64,000 nucleotides of DNA from Pseudomonas sp. RIT-PI-S (GCF_025642975.1 NZ_JANZKJ010000009.1:124001-188000); one strand, 5' to 3'. Shown: positions 36,195-45,332, counted from the first letter of the stretch. A program made the numbers and translations. Notes: generated by a model not told the origin, from the sequence alone.

Positions 36195-36573
36195 ACCGCC
36201 GCGGCCCGGCGCTGCCGGGGTTGACGAACAGCACGCCCCCTCGGGTTTCGATTGCGGGCTTATGCGAGTGGCCGGTGATCACCACGTTGACTTTAGCGGG
36301 GAGTGACGCTGGCACGTCGGCCATTTCGTGGGTGAGGTAGAGGGTGAGCGGGCCGGCGTGGACCACCAGCTCATCCGGCAGGGCGTCGGCCCACGCCAGG
36401 CCTCGGTCATTGTTCCCACGCACCACGCTCAGCGGTGCCAGCGCCCTTAGCTGGTCGAGAATGCTCGGCTTGCCGATGTCGCCGGCGTGCACCAAGTGAT
36501 CGCAGCCTGCCAGGGCGTGCAAGGCCTCGGGGCGCAGCAACCCATGGGTATCGGCGATCAGCCCTATTTTCAT
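36118..36573 (-). CDS. Metallophosphoesterase of the YfcE/MJ0936 family
   Basis: 151 residues from the ATG at 36573. Metal-ligand motifs are DTHG in MKIGLIADTHGLL, HAGDIG, RGNNDRG, THE and GHSHKP, in the family order. The family hydrolyses phosphodiesters in vitro; the physiological substrate is usually unknown. It is 11 bases downstream of copD on the same strand. Its 3' 77 bases overlap the sensor kinase gene head-to-head. Confidence 0.9.
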   Translation of the reverse strand: MKIGLIADTHGLLRPEALHALAGCDHLVHAGDIGKPSILDQLRALAPLSVVRGNNDRGLAWADALPDELVVHAGPLTLYLTHEMADVPASLPAKVNVVITGHSHKPAIETRGGVLFVNPGSAGPRRFKLPVSVALLEPTDQGPRARLLTLG

Positions 36574-36584
36574 CTGCCTGCTCC

Positions 36585-37430
36585 TTACAAGGTTGGAGGC
36601 AACGTGCCTAGCAAGGCTACGGCCGCCAGGGCGCCGAGCCCGCACAACCATTCGAGCCCCAGGGTCAGGCGCAGGTTCGTCGGGGTGGCGCTGAGCGCGC
36701 GACGCCGATGCCACAGCGCCAGCCCTAGCATGGCGGCCACGGCCAGCAACTTGACCCCAAGAATGGCCGCGAATGGCCCTGCACTCGGCAGCAAGGTGCC
36801 AGTGATGGCCCAGAGGTTGAGCACGCCGGTGGCCACGATCACCCAAACCAGCGGCAGGCCATAGCGGCCGAAGTCCAGGGCCAGGCGTGCAGGTTGCAGG
36901 CCCAAGGGTTGCAGCGCGACCCAGCCCAGCAACGCCAGCGCACCGACCCAGCCGCCTACGGCCGCCAGATGCACCAGCTGGTTGAGCGACAACAGCGTAC
37001 CGGCCACCCCGCCCAGCATGCTGGCGTGCCCCACCGGGGCAAGCGTGGCGATCACCAGGGTGGCCAGGGCAAATGCGGGGACGGGCGAGCGCTGGTTCGG
37101 TATCCGCCACCACACCAGTTGCACCAGGCAAAGGACCACATGGGCTGACCATATGCGGCCGAAGGTGGTGTTCAAGAGCACGGTGCGCAGGGTCGCCGAC
37201 TCAACCCCCGTGCGCCAGTCCCCGGCCATCTCGGCACTCGCCGCCAGCAGCCAGCCAACAGCCGACAGGAACCCCAACAGGGCCACCAGGCAGAGGATGG
37301 GGTCCATGCGCCGACGCAGCGCGGGCAACTGCGGGGCACCCTTGAGCAGCAGCGGGCGAAACAGGCTTATGCCGAACAGGCTCAACACGGCGAAGTAGTG
37401 CAGGAAGCGAAATACAACCAAGGCAGTCAT
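36585..37430 (-). CDS. copD: CopD-family membrane protein (copper resistance D)
   Basis: 281 residues, about eight membrane helices. It starts with FRFLHYFAVLSLFGISLFRP, containing the family His in the first helix. ALLGFLSAVGWLLAASAEMA and LLNTTFGRIWSAHVVLCLVQ are further CopD stretches, with His in LVHLAAVGGWVGALALLG. CopD is thought to take part in copper transport across the inner membrane, normally with periplasmic CopC. No copC lies upstream here; the second repeat array does. The phosphoesterase follows 11 bases downstream. Confidence 0.86.
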   Translation of the reverse strand: MTALVVFRFLHYFAVLSLFGISLFRPLLLKGAPQLPALRRRMDPILCLVALLGFLSAVGWLLAASAEMAGDWRTGVESATLRTVLLNTTFGRIWSAHVVLCLVQLVWWRIPNQRSPVPAFALATLVIATLAPVGHASMLGGVAGTLLSLNQLVHLAAVGGWVGALALLGWVALQPLGLQPARLALDFGRYGLPLVWVIVATGVLNLWAITGTLLPSAGPFAAILGVKLLAVAAMLGLALWHRRRALSATPTNLRLTLGLEWLCGLGALAAVALLGTLPPTL

Positions 37431-37499
37431 GGCAGCGGGGTGTTCCGGGCAGGGGGCGCTACTCTACCAGCCTGGGCCGCACCGGCCAAACTGCGCGGC

Positions 37500-38700
37500 A
37501 GCTGTCGGCGCGGCCCTGTAGGAAGCTCCATGGTTGCCCGCAGTGCTCTAACGCGTGGCAGCACGGCTTGCCGGCGACGGGTGTTATGCGCAGCCGCGTC
37601 TGGTTGCGGGCAAGTTCGGTTGCCACGGCCCTGGTGTCGCCGGTTTGCGGGCTTGCGCCCGCATCCCACAAGGGCGGGCAGGACTTCTGTGGGAGATTCC
37701 ATGGTTGCCCGCGCCCCAACGCGTAGCAGCACGGCTTGCCGGCGGCAGATGTTATGCGCAGCTGCGCCTGATCGCGGGCAAGCCCGGCTGCTACGCCCTG
37801 GCGCCGCCGGTTCGCGGGCTTGCGCCCGCCTCCCACAGGGGGTGTGTAGGGTTTTTGTGGGGATTTCCTGGTTGCCCGCAGTGCTCTAACGCGCAGCAAC
37901 GCGGCTTGCCGGCGACGGGTGTTATGCGCAGCCGCGTCTGGTTGCGGGCAAGTTCGGTTGCTACGGCCCTGGTGTCGCAGGTTCGCGGGCTTGCGCCCGC
38001 ATCCCACAAGGGCGGACAGGACTTCTGTGGGAGATTCCATGGTTGCCCGCGCTCCAACGCGTAGCAGCACGGCTTGCCGGCGGCAGATGTTATGCGCAGC
38101 TGCGCCTGATCGCGGGCAAGCCCGGCTGCTACGCCCTGGCGCCGCCGGTTCGCGGGCTTGCGCCCGCCTCCCACAAGGGGTGTGTAGGATTTTTGTGGGA
38201 GATTTCCTGGTTGCCCGCATTGCTCTAACGCGCAGCAACGCAGCTTGCCGGCGACGGGTGTTGCGCGGAGCTGCGTCTGGTTGCGGGCAAGCTGGCTGCT
38301 ACGCCCCTGGTGTCGCAGGTTCGCGGGCTTGCGCCCGCCTCCCACCAGGGGTGTGTAGGATTTTTGTGGGGGATTTCCTGGCTGCCCGCACGCTCTAACG
38401 CGTAGCAGCGCGGCTTGCCGGCGGCGGGTGTTATGCGCAGCTGCGCCTGATCGCGGGCAAGTTCGGTTGCTACGGCCCTGGTGTCGCAGGTTCGCGGGCT
38501 TGCGCCCGCATCCCACAAGGGGGGGCAGGACTTCTGTGGGAGATTCCATGGTTGCCCGCGCTCCAACGCGTAGCAGCGCGGCTTGCCGGCGACGGGTGTT
38601 ATGCGCAGCTGCGTCTGGTCGCGGGCAAGTTCGGTTGCTACGCTCTGGCGCCGCTGGTTCGCGGGCTTGCGCCCGCTTCCCACAGGGGTGGGTAGGGGCA
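37500..38700. repeat. Tandem array of seven roughly 170-bp units, partly alternating in two types
   Basis: The landmark TTGCCCGC (CTGCCCGC once) recurs at about 37534, 37706, 37872, 38043, 38211, 38382 and 38552, spacings 166-172. Two unit types alternate through the first five copies. One begins after agattccatgg and ends in tgtgtaggrtttttgtgg; the other begins after gatttcctgg and ends in aggacttctgtgg. This gives a higher-order period near 338 bases; the last copies are mosaics. Each unit has a REP core GCGGGCTTGCGCCCGC followed by (T)CCCACA and a second pairing CTTGCC/GGCAAG. No credible gene is inside. Confidence 0.9.
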
Positions 38701-38738
38701 GGATGGGCAGATGGGCGCCGTACCCCGACGATGGGGAC

Positions 38739-39710
38739 TTAGCTTGGCAACCGATTCGCCGGGTTCGCCGGTGGCTGCCCGGCGAGCACCGCCAGCAGGT
38801 TGTCGACCGCACACGCTGCCATGGCTTCGCGGGTTTCTTCGGTGGCCGAACCGATGTGCGGTGTGGCCACCACGTTGGCCATGCGCAGCAACGGCGAGTC
38901 AGTGGCCACCGGCTCCTGGGTGAACACGTCCAGCCCGGCGCCGCGGATACGGCCCTGTTCCAGCGCGGCGATCAGCGCGGGCTCGTCCACCACCGGGCCA
39001 CGGGCGATGTTGACCAGTATCGCACCAGGCTTCATCAGCCCCAGCTCTCGCTCGCCGATCAGCCCGCGGGTCTGCTCGGTCAACGGCAGTGTGAGGCATA
39101 CGAAGTCCGCGCCTGCCAGCAGTTCATCCAGCGAACAATGCCGGGCACCGAAGCGTTCGTCCGCCTCCGGGCGGGGCCGATGGCTGTGGTAGAGCACAGG
39201 CATGTTGAACCCGCAGTGGCCGCGTTGGGCGAGGGCCTGGCCGATGCGGCCCATGCCGACGATCCCTAGGGTTTTGCCGTGTACGTCGGTGCCGAAGTGC
39301 GCCGGGCCGATATTGGCCTGCCATTGCCCGGCGCGCACCATGGCGGCGAGTTCGACCACCCGGCGCGCCGTCGCCATCAGCAGCGCGAAGCCCGTGTCGG
39401 CCGTGGTTTCGGTGAGCACGTCTGGCGTGTGGGTGAGCTGGATGCCACGGCGGGTCAGCTCTTCGACGTCATAGTTGTCGATACCCACGGACACGCTGGA
39501 AATGACTTCAAGCGCCGGAGCCAGGTCCAGCAGGCTGCTGTCGATGCGCAGGCTTGCCCCCAGCAGCCCATGGGCGCCGGGCAGGGCATCGCGCAGGCGG
39601 GCCAGGCCCTCACCTTTCACGTCGTCGATGAAGGTGACCTCGGCCTGCGCCTGCAGGCGCTCCATCAGTGGCGCGGAGAGCTTTTTGTAGACCACAACAT
39701 GCTTTTTCAT
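38739..39710 (-). CDS. kguD: 2-ketogluconate (6-phosphate) reductase, D-isomer hydroxyacid dehydrogenase family
   Basis: 323 residues. NAD-binding motif GIVGMGRIGQALAQRG, arginine in NIARGPVVDEPALIAAL, catalytic Glu in DVFTQEPV and His in VATPHIGSATEETREAM. Last gene of the kguE-kguK-kguT-kguD operon. It reduces 2-keto-6-phosphogluconate to 6-phosphogluconate, feeding the Entner-Doudoroff pathway. It begins 12 bases after kguT. Generic annotations would be glyoxylate/hydroxypyruvate reductase; the operon context decides the role. Confidence 0.92.
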   Translation of the reverse strand: MKKHVVVYKKLSAPLMERLQAQAEVTFIDDVKGEGLARLRDALPGAHGLLGASLRIDSSLLDLAPALEVISSVSVGIDNYDVEELTRRGIQLTHTPDVLTETTADTGFALLMATARRVVELAAMVRAGQWQANIGPAHFGTDVHGKTLGIVGMGRIGQALAQRGHCGFNMPVLYHSHRPRPEADERFGARHCSLDELLAGADFVCLTLPLTEQTRGLIGERELGLMKPGAILVNIARGPVVDEPALIAALEQGRIRGAGLDVFTQEPVATDSPLLRMANVVATPHIGSATEETREAMAACAVDNLLAVLAGQPPANPANRLPS

Positions 39711-39722
39711 AGGTTTGCCTTA

Positions 39723-41012
39723 TCACACATGGGCAGTTCTAGCGGGCGCCGGCGCTATCGCCGCGCGGGCATCGCGGGTGCGCAGGCACAGGGTGAGCAC
39801 GGCCGATATCGCCAGCGCGGCGCTCATGAACAAGTAGGAAGCACCGGGGTTGCCGGTGGTGGCGTTCAGGTAACCCACCAGCCAGGAGCCGGCGAACGAG
39901 CCCAGGGCGCCCATGCTGTTGATCAGCGCCATGGCGCCACCGGCCACGTTGCCGGGGAGAATCTCCGGCACGATGGCGAAGAATGGGCCATAGGGGGCGT
40001 ACATGCAGGCGCCGGCCAGCGTAAGCAAGCCATAGGACCACCAAAAGTGCGTGCTGCCCAAGGCATAGGAGCCATAGAACGCCAGCGCCGCCAGCAGCAG
40101 CGGCGGCCACACGAAGCGCTTGCGCAACTGCAGTTTGTCCGAGCCCCAGGAGCACAGCAGCATGGCGATCACTGCCGCCAGGTAAGGCAGCGCGGACAGC
40201 CAGCCGGCCTGGACCATGTCCATTTCCTGGCCCTTTTTGAGGATCGACGGCAACCAGATCACGAAGCCATACACGCCGATGCTCCAGCAGAAATACTGCA
40301 CCGAGAGCAAGATCACCTTCGGCGAACGGAACGCCTGGGCATAGTTCTTCACCGGCTTGAAGCCCTGCTGTTCGGCGGCCAGCGCGCTCTCCAGCGCTTC
40401 ACGCTGCGCGTGGCCCAGCCATTTGGCCTGGGCGGGGCGCTCGTCGGCCAGCCGCCACCAGACAAAGGCCCAGATCACCGCTGGGATGCCTTCGATGATG
40501 AACATCCAGCGCCAGGAGAAATGCTGCACCAGGTAGCCGGACACCACTGACATCCACAGCATGGTCACCGGGTTGCCGAGGATCAGGAAGGTATTGGCGC
40601 GGGAGCGTTCGGCGCGGGTGAACCAGTGGCACAGGTACACCAGCATGGCTGGCATCACCACGGCCTCGACCACGCCGAGGAAAAACCGTATCGCCACCAG
40701 CCAGTAGGCGCTGGTGACCACCCCGGTGAGGCTAGCCAAGCCGCCCCAGAGGATCAGGCTGGCGAAGATCAGCTTCTTGACGCTGCGCTTTTCCGCATAG
40801 ATCGCGCCCGGTACCTGGAAGAAGAAGTAGCCGAGGAAGAACAGCGCGCCAAGCAAGGAGGACATCCCCGGGGTGATTTGCAGGTCTTCGGCCATCCCGG
40901 ACGCCGCGGCAAAGCCGTAGTTGGCTCGGTCGAGGTAAGCCAGGCTATAGGTGATGAACACCACCGGCATCAGGTACCACCAGCGACGGCTGGCCAGTTT
41001 CAGCGTACTCAT
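39723..41012 (-). CDS. kguT: 2-ketogluconate transporter, MFS anion:cation symporter family
   Basis: 429 residues from the ATG at 41012, which has GGAG seven bases upstream; a GTG two codons earlier is less likely. Twelve membrane helices, with the family stretches YSLAYLDRANYGFAAASGMA, FFLGYFFFQVPGAIYAEKRS and RFFLGVVEAVVMPAMLVYLC. These mark the D-galactonate/glucarate-type ACS family. Operon position matches the 2-ketogluconate transporter of pseudomonads. Confidence 0.93.
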   Translation of the reverse strand: MSTLKLASRRWWYLMPVVFITYSLAYLDRANYGFAAASGMAEDLQITPGMSSLLGALFFLGYFFFQVPGAIYAEKRSVKKLIFASLILWGGLASLTGVVTSAYWLVAIRFFLGVVEAVVMPAMLVYLCHWFTRAERSRANTFLILGNPVTMLWMSVVSGYLVQHFSWRWMFIIEGIPAVIWAFVWWRLADERPAQAKWLGHAQREALESALAAEQQGFKPVKNYAQAFRSPKVILLSVQYFCWSIGVYGFVIWLPSILKKGQEMDMVQAGWLSALPYLAAVIAMLLCSWGSDKLQLRKRFVWPPLLLAALAFYGSYALGSTHFWWSYGLLTLAGACMYAPYGPFFAIVPEILPGNVAGGAMALINSMGALGSFAGSWLVGYLNATTGNPGASYLFMSAALAISAVLTLCLRTRDARAAIAPAPARTAHV

Positions 41013-41065
41013 GATCACACTCCGCTTATTGTTGTTGTCCGGTCGTTAGTCGATGCAGCCGGGGC

Positions 41066-42016
41066 TCAGCCCGCCAGCGTTTGCCGCGCGGCGTGCAGTT
41101 GCGCCAGCCGTGGCAGGCCTTCCATGTCGCCTGGGCTCTGCACGGCCAGGCTGCCGATCCAGTTGCCGCGCCGAACGGCCTGGGCGAACCCCTGGCCTTC
41201 GAGCAGGGCGCTGATCACGCCGACCGCAAAGCCGTCGCCGGCGCCCACGGTGTCTACCACCCGTGCCACGGTAAAGCCGGGCACCACGCCTTCGGCCTCG
41301 GCGGTGCGGTAATAGGCGCCTTCAGGCCCTAGCTTGATCGCCACCGCTTCCACGCCTTGGTCCAGGTACCAGGCCGCGATATCCCGCGGCTGCTCCTGCC
41401 CGGTCAGCAAGCGGCCCTCGGCCAGCCCCGGCAGCACCCAATGGGCTTGGCAAGCGAGTTCATTCACCGCCTCGATCATCGCCGCCTGGTTCGGCCACAG
41501 GGAAGGCCGCAGGTTAGGGTCGAAGGACACGCTATGGCCTCGTTCCCGCATATGCGCCATCACGTAGCGCGAAAGCGCCCGGGCATCGCCCGACAGCGCC
41601 GGCACAATGCCCGTGGCGTGCAGATGGCGAGCGGTGAACAGCGCCGGGTCGAGGTCGCCCACGCTGAGCGCGCTGGCCGCCGAGCCGCGGCGGAAATATT
41701 CGACCGTAGGGTCCCGCCCGTCGGCTTCGCTGGATTTGAGCTGAAAGCCGGTGGGGCGTTGCGGGTCGGTGCGCACGAAGCGGCAGTCCAGGCCTTCGGC
41801 GGCCAGGGTGTCGACCACGAAGCGGCCGAAGGCATCCTCGCCCACACGGCTCAACCAGGCTACCTTTAGGCCCAGCCGCGCCAGGCCGATGGCCACGTTG
41901 CTGTCGGCGCCGGCGATGCGCTTGTGGAAGCGGTCGACCTTGGCCAGGTCGCCGTATTCGTCGGCCACGAACATTGCCATGGTTTCGCCGAAGCCAAGTA
42001 CGTCGTAATCAGGCAT
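41066..42016 (-). CDS. kguK: 2-ketogluconate kinase (PfkB family)
   Basis: 316 residues. N-terminal GETMAMFV and substrate-binding AGADSNVAIGLARLGL. The PfkB signature DTVGAGDGFAVGVISALLEG holds the anion hole and catalytic Asp. It phosphorylates 2-ketogluconate to the 6-phosphate. It overlaps the kguE stop by 8 bases. By sequence alone it resembles 2-keto-3-deoxygluconate kinase; the surrounding operon favours KguK. Confidence 0.92.
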   Translation of the reverse strand: MPDYDVLGFGETMAMFVADEYGDLAKVDRFHKRIAGADSNVAIGLARLGLKVAWLSRVGEDAFGRFVVDTLAAEGLDCRFVRTDPQRPTGFQLKSSEADGRDPTVEYFRRGSAASALSVGDLDPALFTARHLHATGIVPALSGDARALSRYVMAHMRERGHSVSFDPNLRPSLWPNQAAMIEAVNELACQAHWVLPGLAEGRLLTGQEQPRDIAAWYLDQGVEAVAIKLGPEGAYYRTAEAEGVVPGFTVARVVDTVGAGDGFAVGVISALLEGQGFAQAVRRGNWIGSLAVQSPGDMEGLPRLAQLHAARQTLAG

Positions 42017-42788
42017 GGGCGGCCTCCAGGTTCAGGCCCAGCGCCGCCAGTTCCGCCACCCGTTGTTGCACCACGGCGGGGAGGTCCGCGCCTTGAAGGG
42101 GGTATTCGATGGCCCGCACGGTGTCGGCCGGGAAGCGCCGCAGCAGCCGGGTCCAGGTTGCCAGGTCGCGCGCCTCGGGGGCCACCGCCACCAATTTGCC
42201 CGTAGGGCTGAGGCGCACGGCCTTGCAGTGCAGGTATTGCACGTACTGCCCCAGCTGCCCGGCGGCACCCAGCGCTGATTGCGCCTGCCATTGCCAGTTG
42301 CCGATGTCGAAGGTCATGGCCACCGGCACATTGCGTACCCGAGCCGCCGTGAAGAACTGCACCAGCGGCTCGATTCGGCCGCCTTGCACGGTCTGGTCGT
42401 TCTCCACCAGCAGCCGCACGGGTGAGCCGGCCAGCAACACGGCCAGGGCCTTGAGGTCGGCATTGGGGGTGAAGTGGCCGAGGGAGGTCTTCAGCCAGAC
42501 CGCCCCTGCCTCAGCCGCCGCGTGCAGCGTGGCGGCCAGCTGGGGGTTGGGGCGATTGGTGTCTGCTTGCCAGAGCTCCAGCGGCGAGGAGTACACCAGC
42601 GTCAATGAAAGGCTCGCGGCCAGGGCGGCGTAGGCGGGCAGGTTGGGGCAGGGTTCGAGCAGCTCCTCGCGCAGCTCTACGTGGCTGGCACCGGCCTTGG
42701 CCGCCAGCTCGAAATAATCGGCCTGGCCTGCGCTGCGAACGGTGTCCGCGCCAAAGCTGGAGAGGCTGATGGATACGGATTGACTCAT
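42009..42788 (-). CDS. kguE: KguE, TIM-barrel sugar epimerase/isomerase-like protein
   Basis: 259 residues of the xylose-isomerase-like TIM-barrel superfamily (GASHVELREELL, VRLLVENDQTVQGG, NVPVAMTFDIGNWQWQ). It is the first gene of the kgu operon, as in other pseudomonads, where it is annotated as an epimerase of unproven reaction. AGAGGAC stands upstream of the ATG, and a PtxS-like half-conserved palindrome lies 14-27 bases before the start. Confidence 0.9.
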   Translation of the reverse strand: MSQSVSISLSSFGADTVRSAGQADYFELAAKAGASHVELREELLEPCPNLPAYAALAASLSLTLVYSSPLELWQADTNRPNPQLAATLHAAAEAGAVWLKTSLGHFTPNADLKALAVLLAGSPVRLLVENDQTVQGGRIEPLVQFFTAARVRNVPVAMTFDIGNWQWQAQSALGAAGQLGQYVQYLHCKAVRLSPTGKLVAVAPEARDLATWTRLLRRFPADTVRAIEYPLQGADLPAVVQQRVAELAALGLNLEAAHA

Positions 42789-42801
42789 TATTGTTGTCCT
42801 C

Positions 42802-42815
42802 TGAAACCGATTACA
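42802..42815. promoter_or_regulatory. PtxS-like operator in front of kguE (degenerate)
   Basis: TGAAACCGATTACA matches the PtxS palindrome TGAAACCGGTTTCA at 12 of 14 positions and lies 14-27 bases upstream of the kguE ATG. Binding here would block the operon until 2-ketogluconate releases PtxS. Weaker than the site at 43938. Confidence 0.65.
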
Positions 42816-42879
42816 TTTTTCTTCAGAGCGCTGCCAGTTGGTCGAGTGCGCAGCGGCCGTGGTCAGTGTTTGAGCGGGC

Positions 42880-43899
42880 CTAACCTTCGATTATGGGCGT
42901 GGATCCGCGAATCACCAGCCTCGCTGGTAGATCGATCTGCCGGCTGGGGCTGGGGTCGCCGCGCAGCCGCTGCAGCAGGCAGTCGAACGCAGTGCGGCCG
43001 ATGGCGTCGGTCGGCTGCGCCAGGGCGGTGATGCCAGCCCCTACCAGCGGATACCACTCCAGGTCATCGAGGGCGATCAAGGCCACGTCCTCGAACAGCC
43101 GGCAGCCGGCCTCGCGCAGCGCCAGGGTCGCGGCCAGCGCCGCTACACCATTGGCGCAGAACACTGCCTTGGGACCGTGGCCGCTGTCCGCCATGAACGC
43201 CGCCAAGCCCGCCTGCAAGGTATCTCCGGTGCTCAGCACCTGGCCCCGCAGCCGAGGCTCAGCCGCCACCCGAGCCTCGAATGCAGCCCGGCGCTCGCTG
43301 CGGGAGCTGGTGCCTTCGGTGGGTTCGGTAACCAAAGCCAGGTCGCGGTAGCCGCGCGCCAGCAGGTGGTCCAGGGCAAGGCCTACCGCGGCGGGGTTGT
43401 CCAGGCCCACCAGGTCGGTGCCCAGTGCTTCGAGCTTGCGGTCGACCAGCACGATCGGCATATCGCCTTGCAGCTCGCGCAACTGTTCAGGGTGGCGGCC
43501 CAGGGTGTTCACGATCAGCCCTTCGATGTTGTAAGCGTGCAGCGCTTCGAGCTGGCGGCCTTCCTGCTCGGGATCGCGGTCGGTGTTGCACACCACCAGG
43601 CTGTAGCCGTGCTGGCGGCAGGCGGTTTCCACGCCGTGCATGACCGCGATGGAGTAGGGGTTGCGGATGTCTGCCATGAGCATGCCGATCAGCCGGGTAC
43701 GCCCGCGCTTGAGGCCGCGGGCCATCTGGTTGGGGCGATAGCCCAATGTGGCGATGGCGTCCTCGATGCGGCGGGCGATGCTTTCGGACAACAAGCCGCG
43801 GTCATCGCCGATGAACCGCGACACGCTGGCCTTGGACACGCCAGCGTGGCGGGCAACGTCGTGCATGGTGGCGCGGCGGGCCAGGGGAGGGCTGCTCAT
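42880..43899 (-). CDS. ptxS: PtxS, LacI-family repressor of 2-ketogluconate genes
   Basis: 339 residues. The LacI helix-turn-helix is at the N-terminus: TMHDVARHAGVSKASVSRFI with the hinge RPNQMARGLKRGRTRLIGML. The periplasmic-binding-protein-like effector domain follows. In Pseudomonas, PtxS binds TGAAACCGGTTTCA and is released by 2-ketogluconate; that exact sequence is 39 bases upstream of its start, so it should repress itself. It lies directly upstream of kguE on the same strand, separated by 91 bases. Confidence 0.93.
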   Translation of the reverse strand: MSSPPLARRATMHDVARHAGVSKASVSRFIGDDRGLLSESIARRIEDAIATLGYRPNQMARGLKRGRTRLIGMLMADIRNPYSIAVMHGVETACRQHGYSLVVCNTDRDPEQEGRQLEALHAYNIEGLIVNTLGRHPEQLRELQGDMPIVLVDRKLEALGTDLVGLDNPAAVGLALDHLLARGYRDLALVTEPTEGTSSRSERRAAFEARVAAEPRLRGQVLSTGDTLQAGLAAFMADSGHGPKAVFCANGVAALAATLALREAGCRLFEDVALIALDDLEWYPLVGAGITALAQPTDAIGRTAFDCLLQRLRGDPSPSRQIDLPARLVIRGSTPIIEG

Positions 43900-43937
43900 G
43901 GCCTGTCATCCTCTTGGTAGTGTTGTTAAGGACAGGT

Positions 43938-43951
43938 TGAAACCGGTTTCA
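43938..43951. promoter_or_regulatory. Perfect PtxS operator
   Basis: TGAAACCGGTTTCA is a perfect 14-base palindrome identical to the published PtxS recognition sequence. It sits between ptxS (start 43899, minus) and the secreted GH5 gene (start 44120, plus). Autoregulation of ptxS is expected; an effect on the GH5 gene is possible. Confidence 0.9.
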
Positions 43952-44119
43952 GGAAACCTCATGCGCGATCCGTCGTCAAGTCGCCGCTGGTCGGGGCAAG
44001 GTTTGCTGCGGCGCTTTCCACCTTTCCTACGGCAACTTCAGAGGCGTCCTGCATCCGCGTTGCCTGCAGGAACGGTAAGGTCCGCGGTCGTTATTCAAGC
44101 ACCGAACAGGAGACCTACT

Positions 44120-45313
44120 GTGTGGAGAGCATTGCTGTTGGCCTTGGCGCTGACGTGGCCCCTGGGCCCCGGCCCGATGGCCGCCGACCTGATGAGCTTC
44201 TGGGACACGCCGCAGCGGGGGGCCAACAGTTTCAACCGGTTGCCGCCCACTCAGGCCTATTTCGATGCCCTGGCCGCCACCGGCGCTACCTGGGTACGCC
44301 TGGCCTATGACAAATGGCCCACCGATGAGCGGGATTTTCTCGTGGGCGATTCCGACGGCTACGATGGCCTGATCGCCGAAGACCTCGACATCCTGGTGGC
44401 GACCCTCGACCGCGCGCATAACGCAGGCCTCAAGGTGGTGATCGTGCCGCTTTCGCTGCCGTTGATGCGCTGGTCCCAGAACAACCACGGGCAATTCGAC
44501 GACCGCCTCTGGGAAGACCACCGCAACTGGCGTGAAGCCGCCGGCTTCTGGCGAGACCTCGCCCAGGCATTGCGCGATCACCCGGCGGTGGCCGCCTATA
44601 ACCTGGTCAACGAGCCCGCTCCCGAACGCGAAGGTGGGTTGCCCGAGCACGCGCCCGCCGCCCAGGCCAGCGCCTGGTACGCCGGCGAACGCGGGCGTGG
44701 CCGGGACCTGCCGGCGTTCTATGACAAGCTGGTGCGCGCCGTGCGCGAAGTGGACCCGCACACGCCGGTGATGCTCGACGCCGGCTGGTATGCCGCTGCC
44801 GATGGCTTTGGCTACTGGCCTGGCGCCAATCGAGACGCCCGCACCCTGTACAGCGTGCACATGTACGAGCCCTACCAAGCCACCAGCGATCCCGGCATGT
44901 TCAAGCGCGAGCTCGTTCCCTACCCTGGCCTGGCGCCCTTCGCCGACGGCCAGCAACAGTGGGACGCGCAACGGGTTAGCGGCTACCTGCAAGGCTTCAC
45001 CCAATGGGCCGCGGGCGTAGGTGTGTCGCCACGGCGCCTGGTGCTGGGGGAATTCGGTTGCCTGCGGCGCTGGCCGGGTTGCCCACGCTATCTGGAAGAT
45101 GTGCTCGCGACGGCGGAGCAGGCAGGCTTGCACTGGGCTTTCTATGCCTTCCGCGAGGACGCCTGGGATGGCATGGACTACGAGCTGGGCACCCAGCCGG
45201 TGCCCTGGGCGTACTGGAAGGCAGCAGAGGCGGGTGACCCGGACCCGATCACCCGCCAAGGCAGCCCGCTGTTCGAGATCATCCAGCGGCGCCTGCGCGC
45301 GGCGAGCCCGTAG
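44120..45313 (+). CDS. Secreted GH5-like glycosyl hydrolase (cellulase family)
   Basis: 397 residues from a GTG with AGGAG seven bases upstream; the open frame extends upstream but that part is antisense to ptxS. The signal peptide is MWRALLLALALTWPLGPGPM followed by AA-D. The (beta/alpha)8 hydrolase has the acid/base Glu165 in YNLVNEPAPE and the nucleophile Glu311 in LVLGEFGCLRR, with WVRLAYDKW and YSVHMYEPY between. These are the GH5/clan-A signatures. Substrate could be a beta-glucan, mannan or an exopolysaccharide of the cell itself. Not part of a visible polysaccharide cluster. Confidence 0.85.
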   Translation: MWRALLLALALTWPLGPGPMAADLMSFWDTPQRGANSFNRLPPTQAYFDALAATGATWVRLAYDKWPTDERDFLVGDSDGYDGLIAEDLDILVATLDRAHNAGLKVVIVPLSLPLMRWSQNNHGQFDDRLWEDHRNWREAAGFWRDLAQALRDHPAVAAYNLVNEPAPEREGGLPEHAPAAQASAWYAGERGRGRDLPAFYDKLVRAVREVDPHTPVMLDAGWYAAADGFGYWPGANRDARTLYSVHMYEPYQATSDPGMFKRELVPYPGLAPFADGQQQWDAQRVSGYLQGFTQWAAGVGVSPRRLVLGEFGCLRRWPGCPRYLEDVLATAEQAGLHWAFYAFREDAWDGMDYELGTQPVPWAYWKAAEAGDPDPITRQGSPLFEIIQRRLRAASP

Positions 45314-45332
45314 GCGAGGGTAAACCGGTGAA

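Noticed and set aside
37459..38549. Long open frames of about 250 codons on the minus strand (and others on plus) across the repeat array
   Set aside because: They consist of repeated translated REP units, change frame family between units, lack ribosome binding sites and exist on both strands; an effect of GC-rich repeats without stops.
29980..38700. Possible CRISPR arrays
   Set aside because: Units are 115 or 170 bases, nearly identical throughout with no unique spacers, and no cas gene is present.
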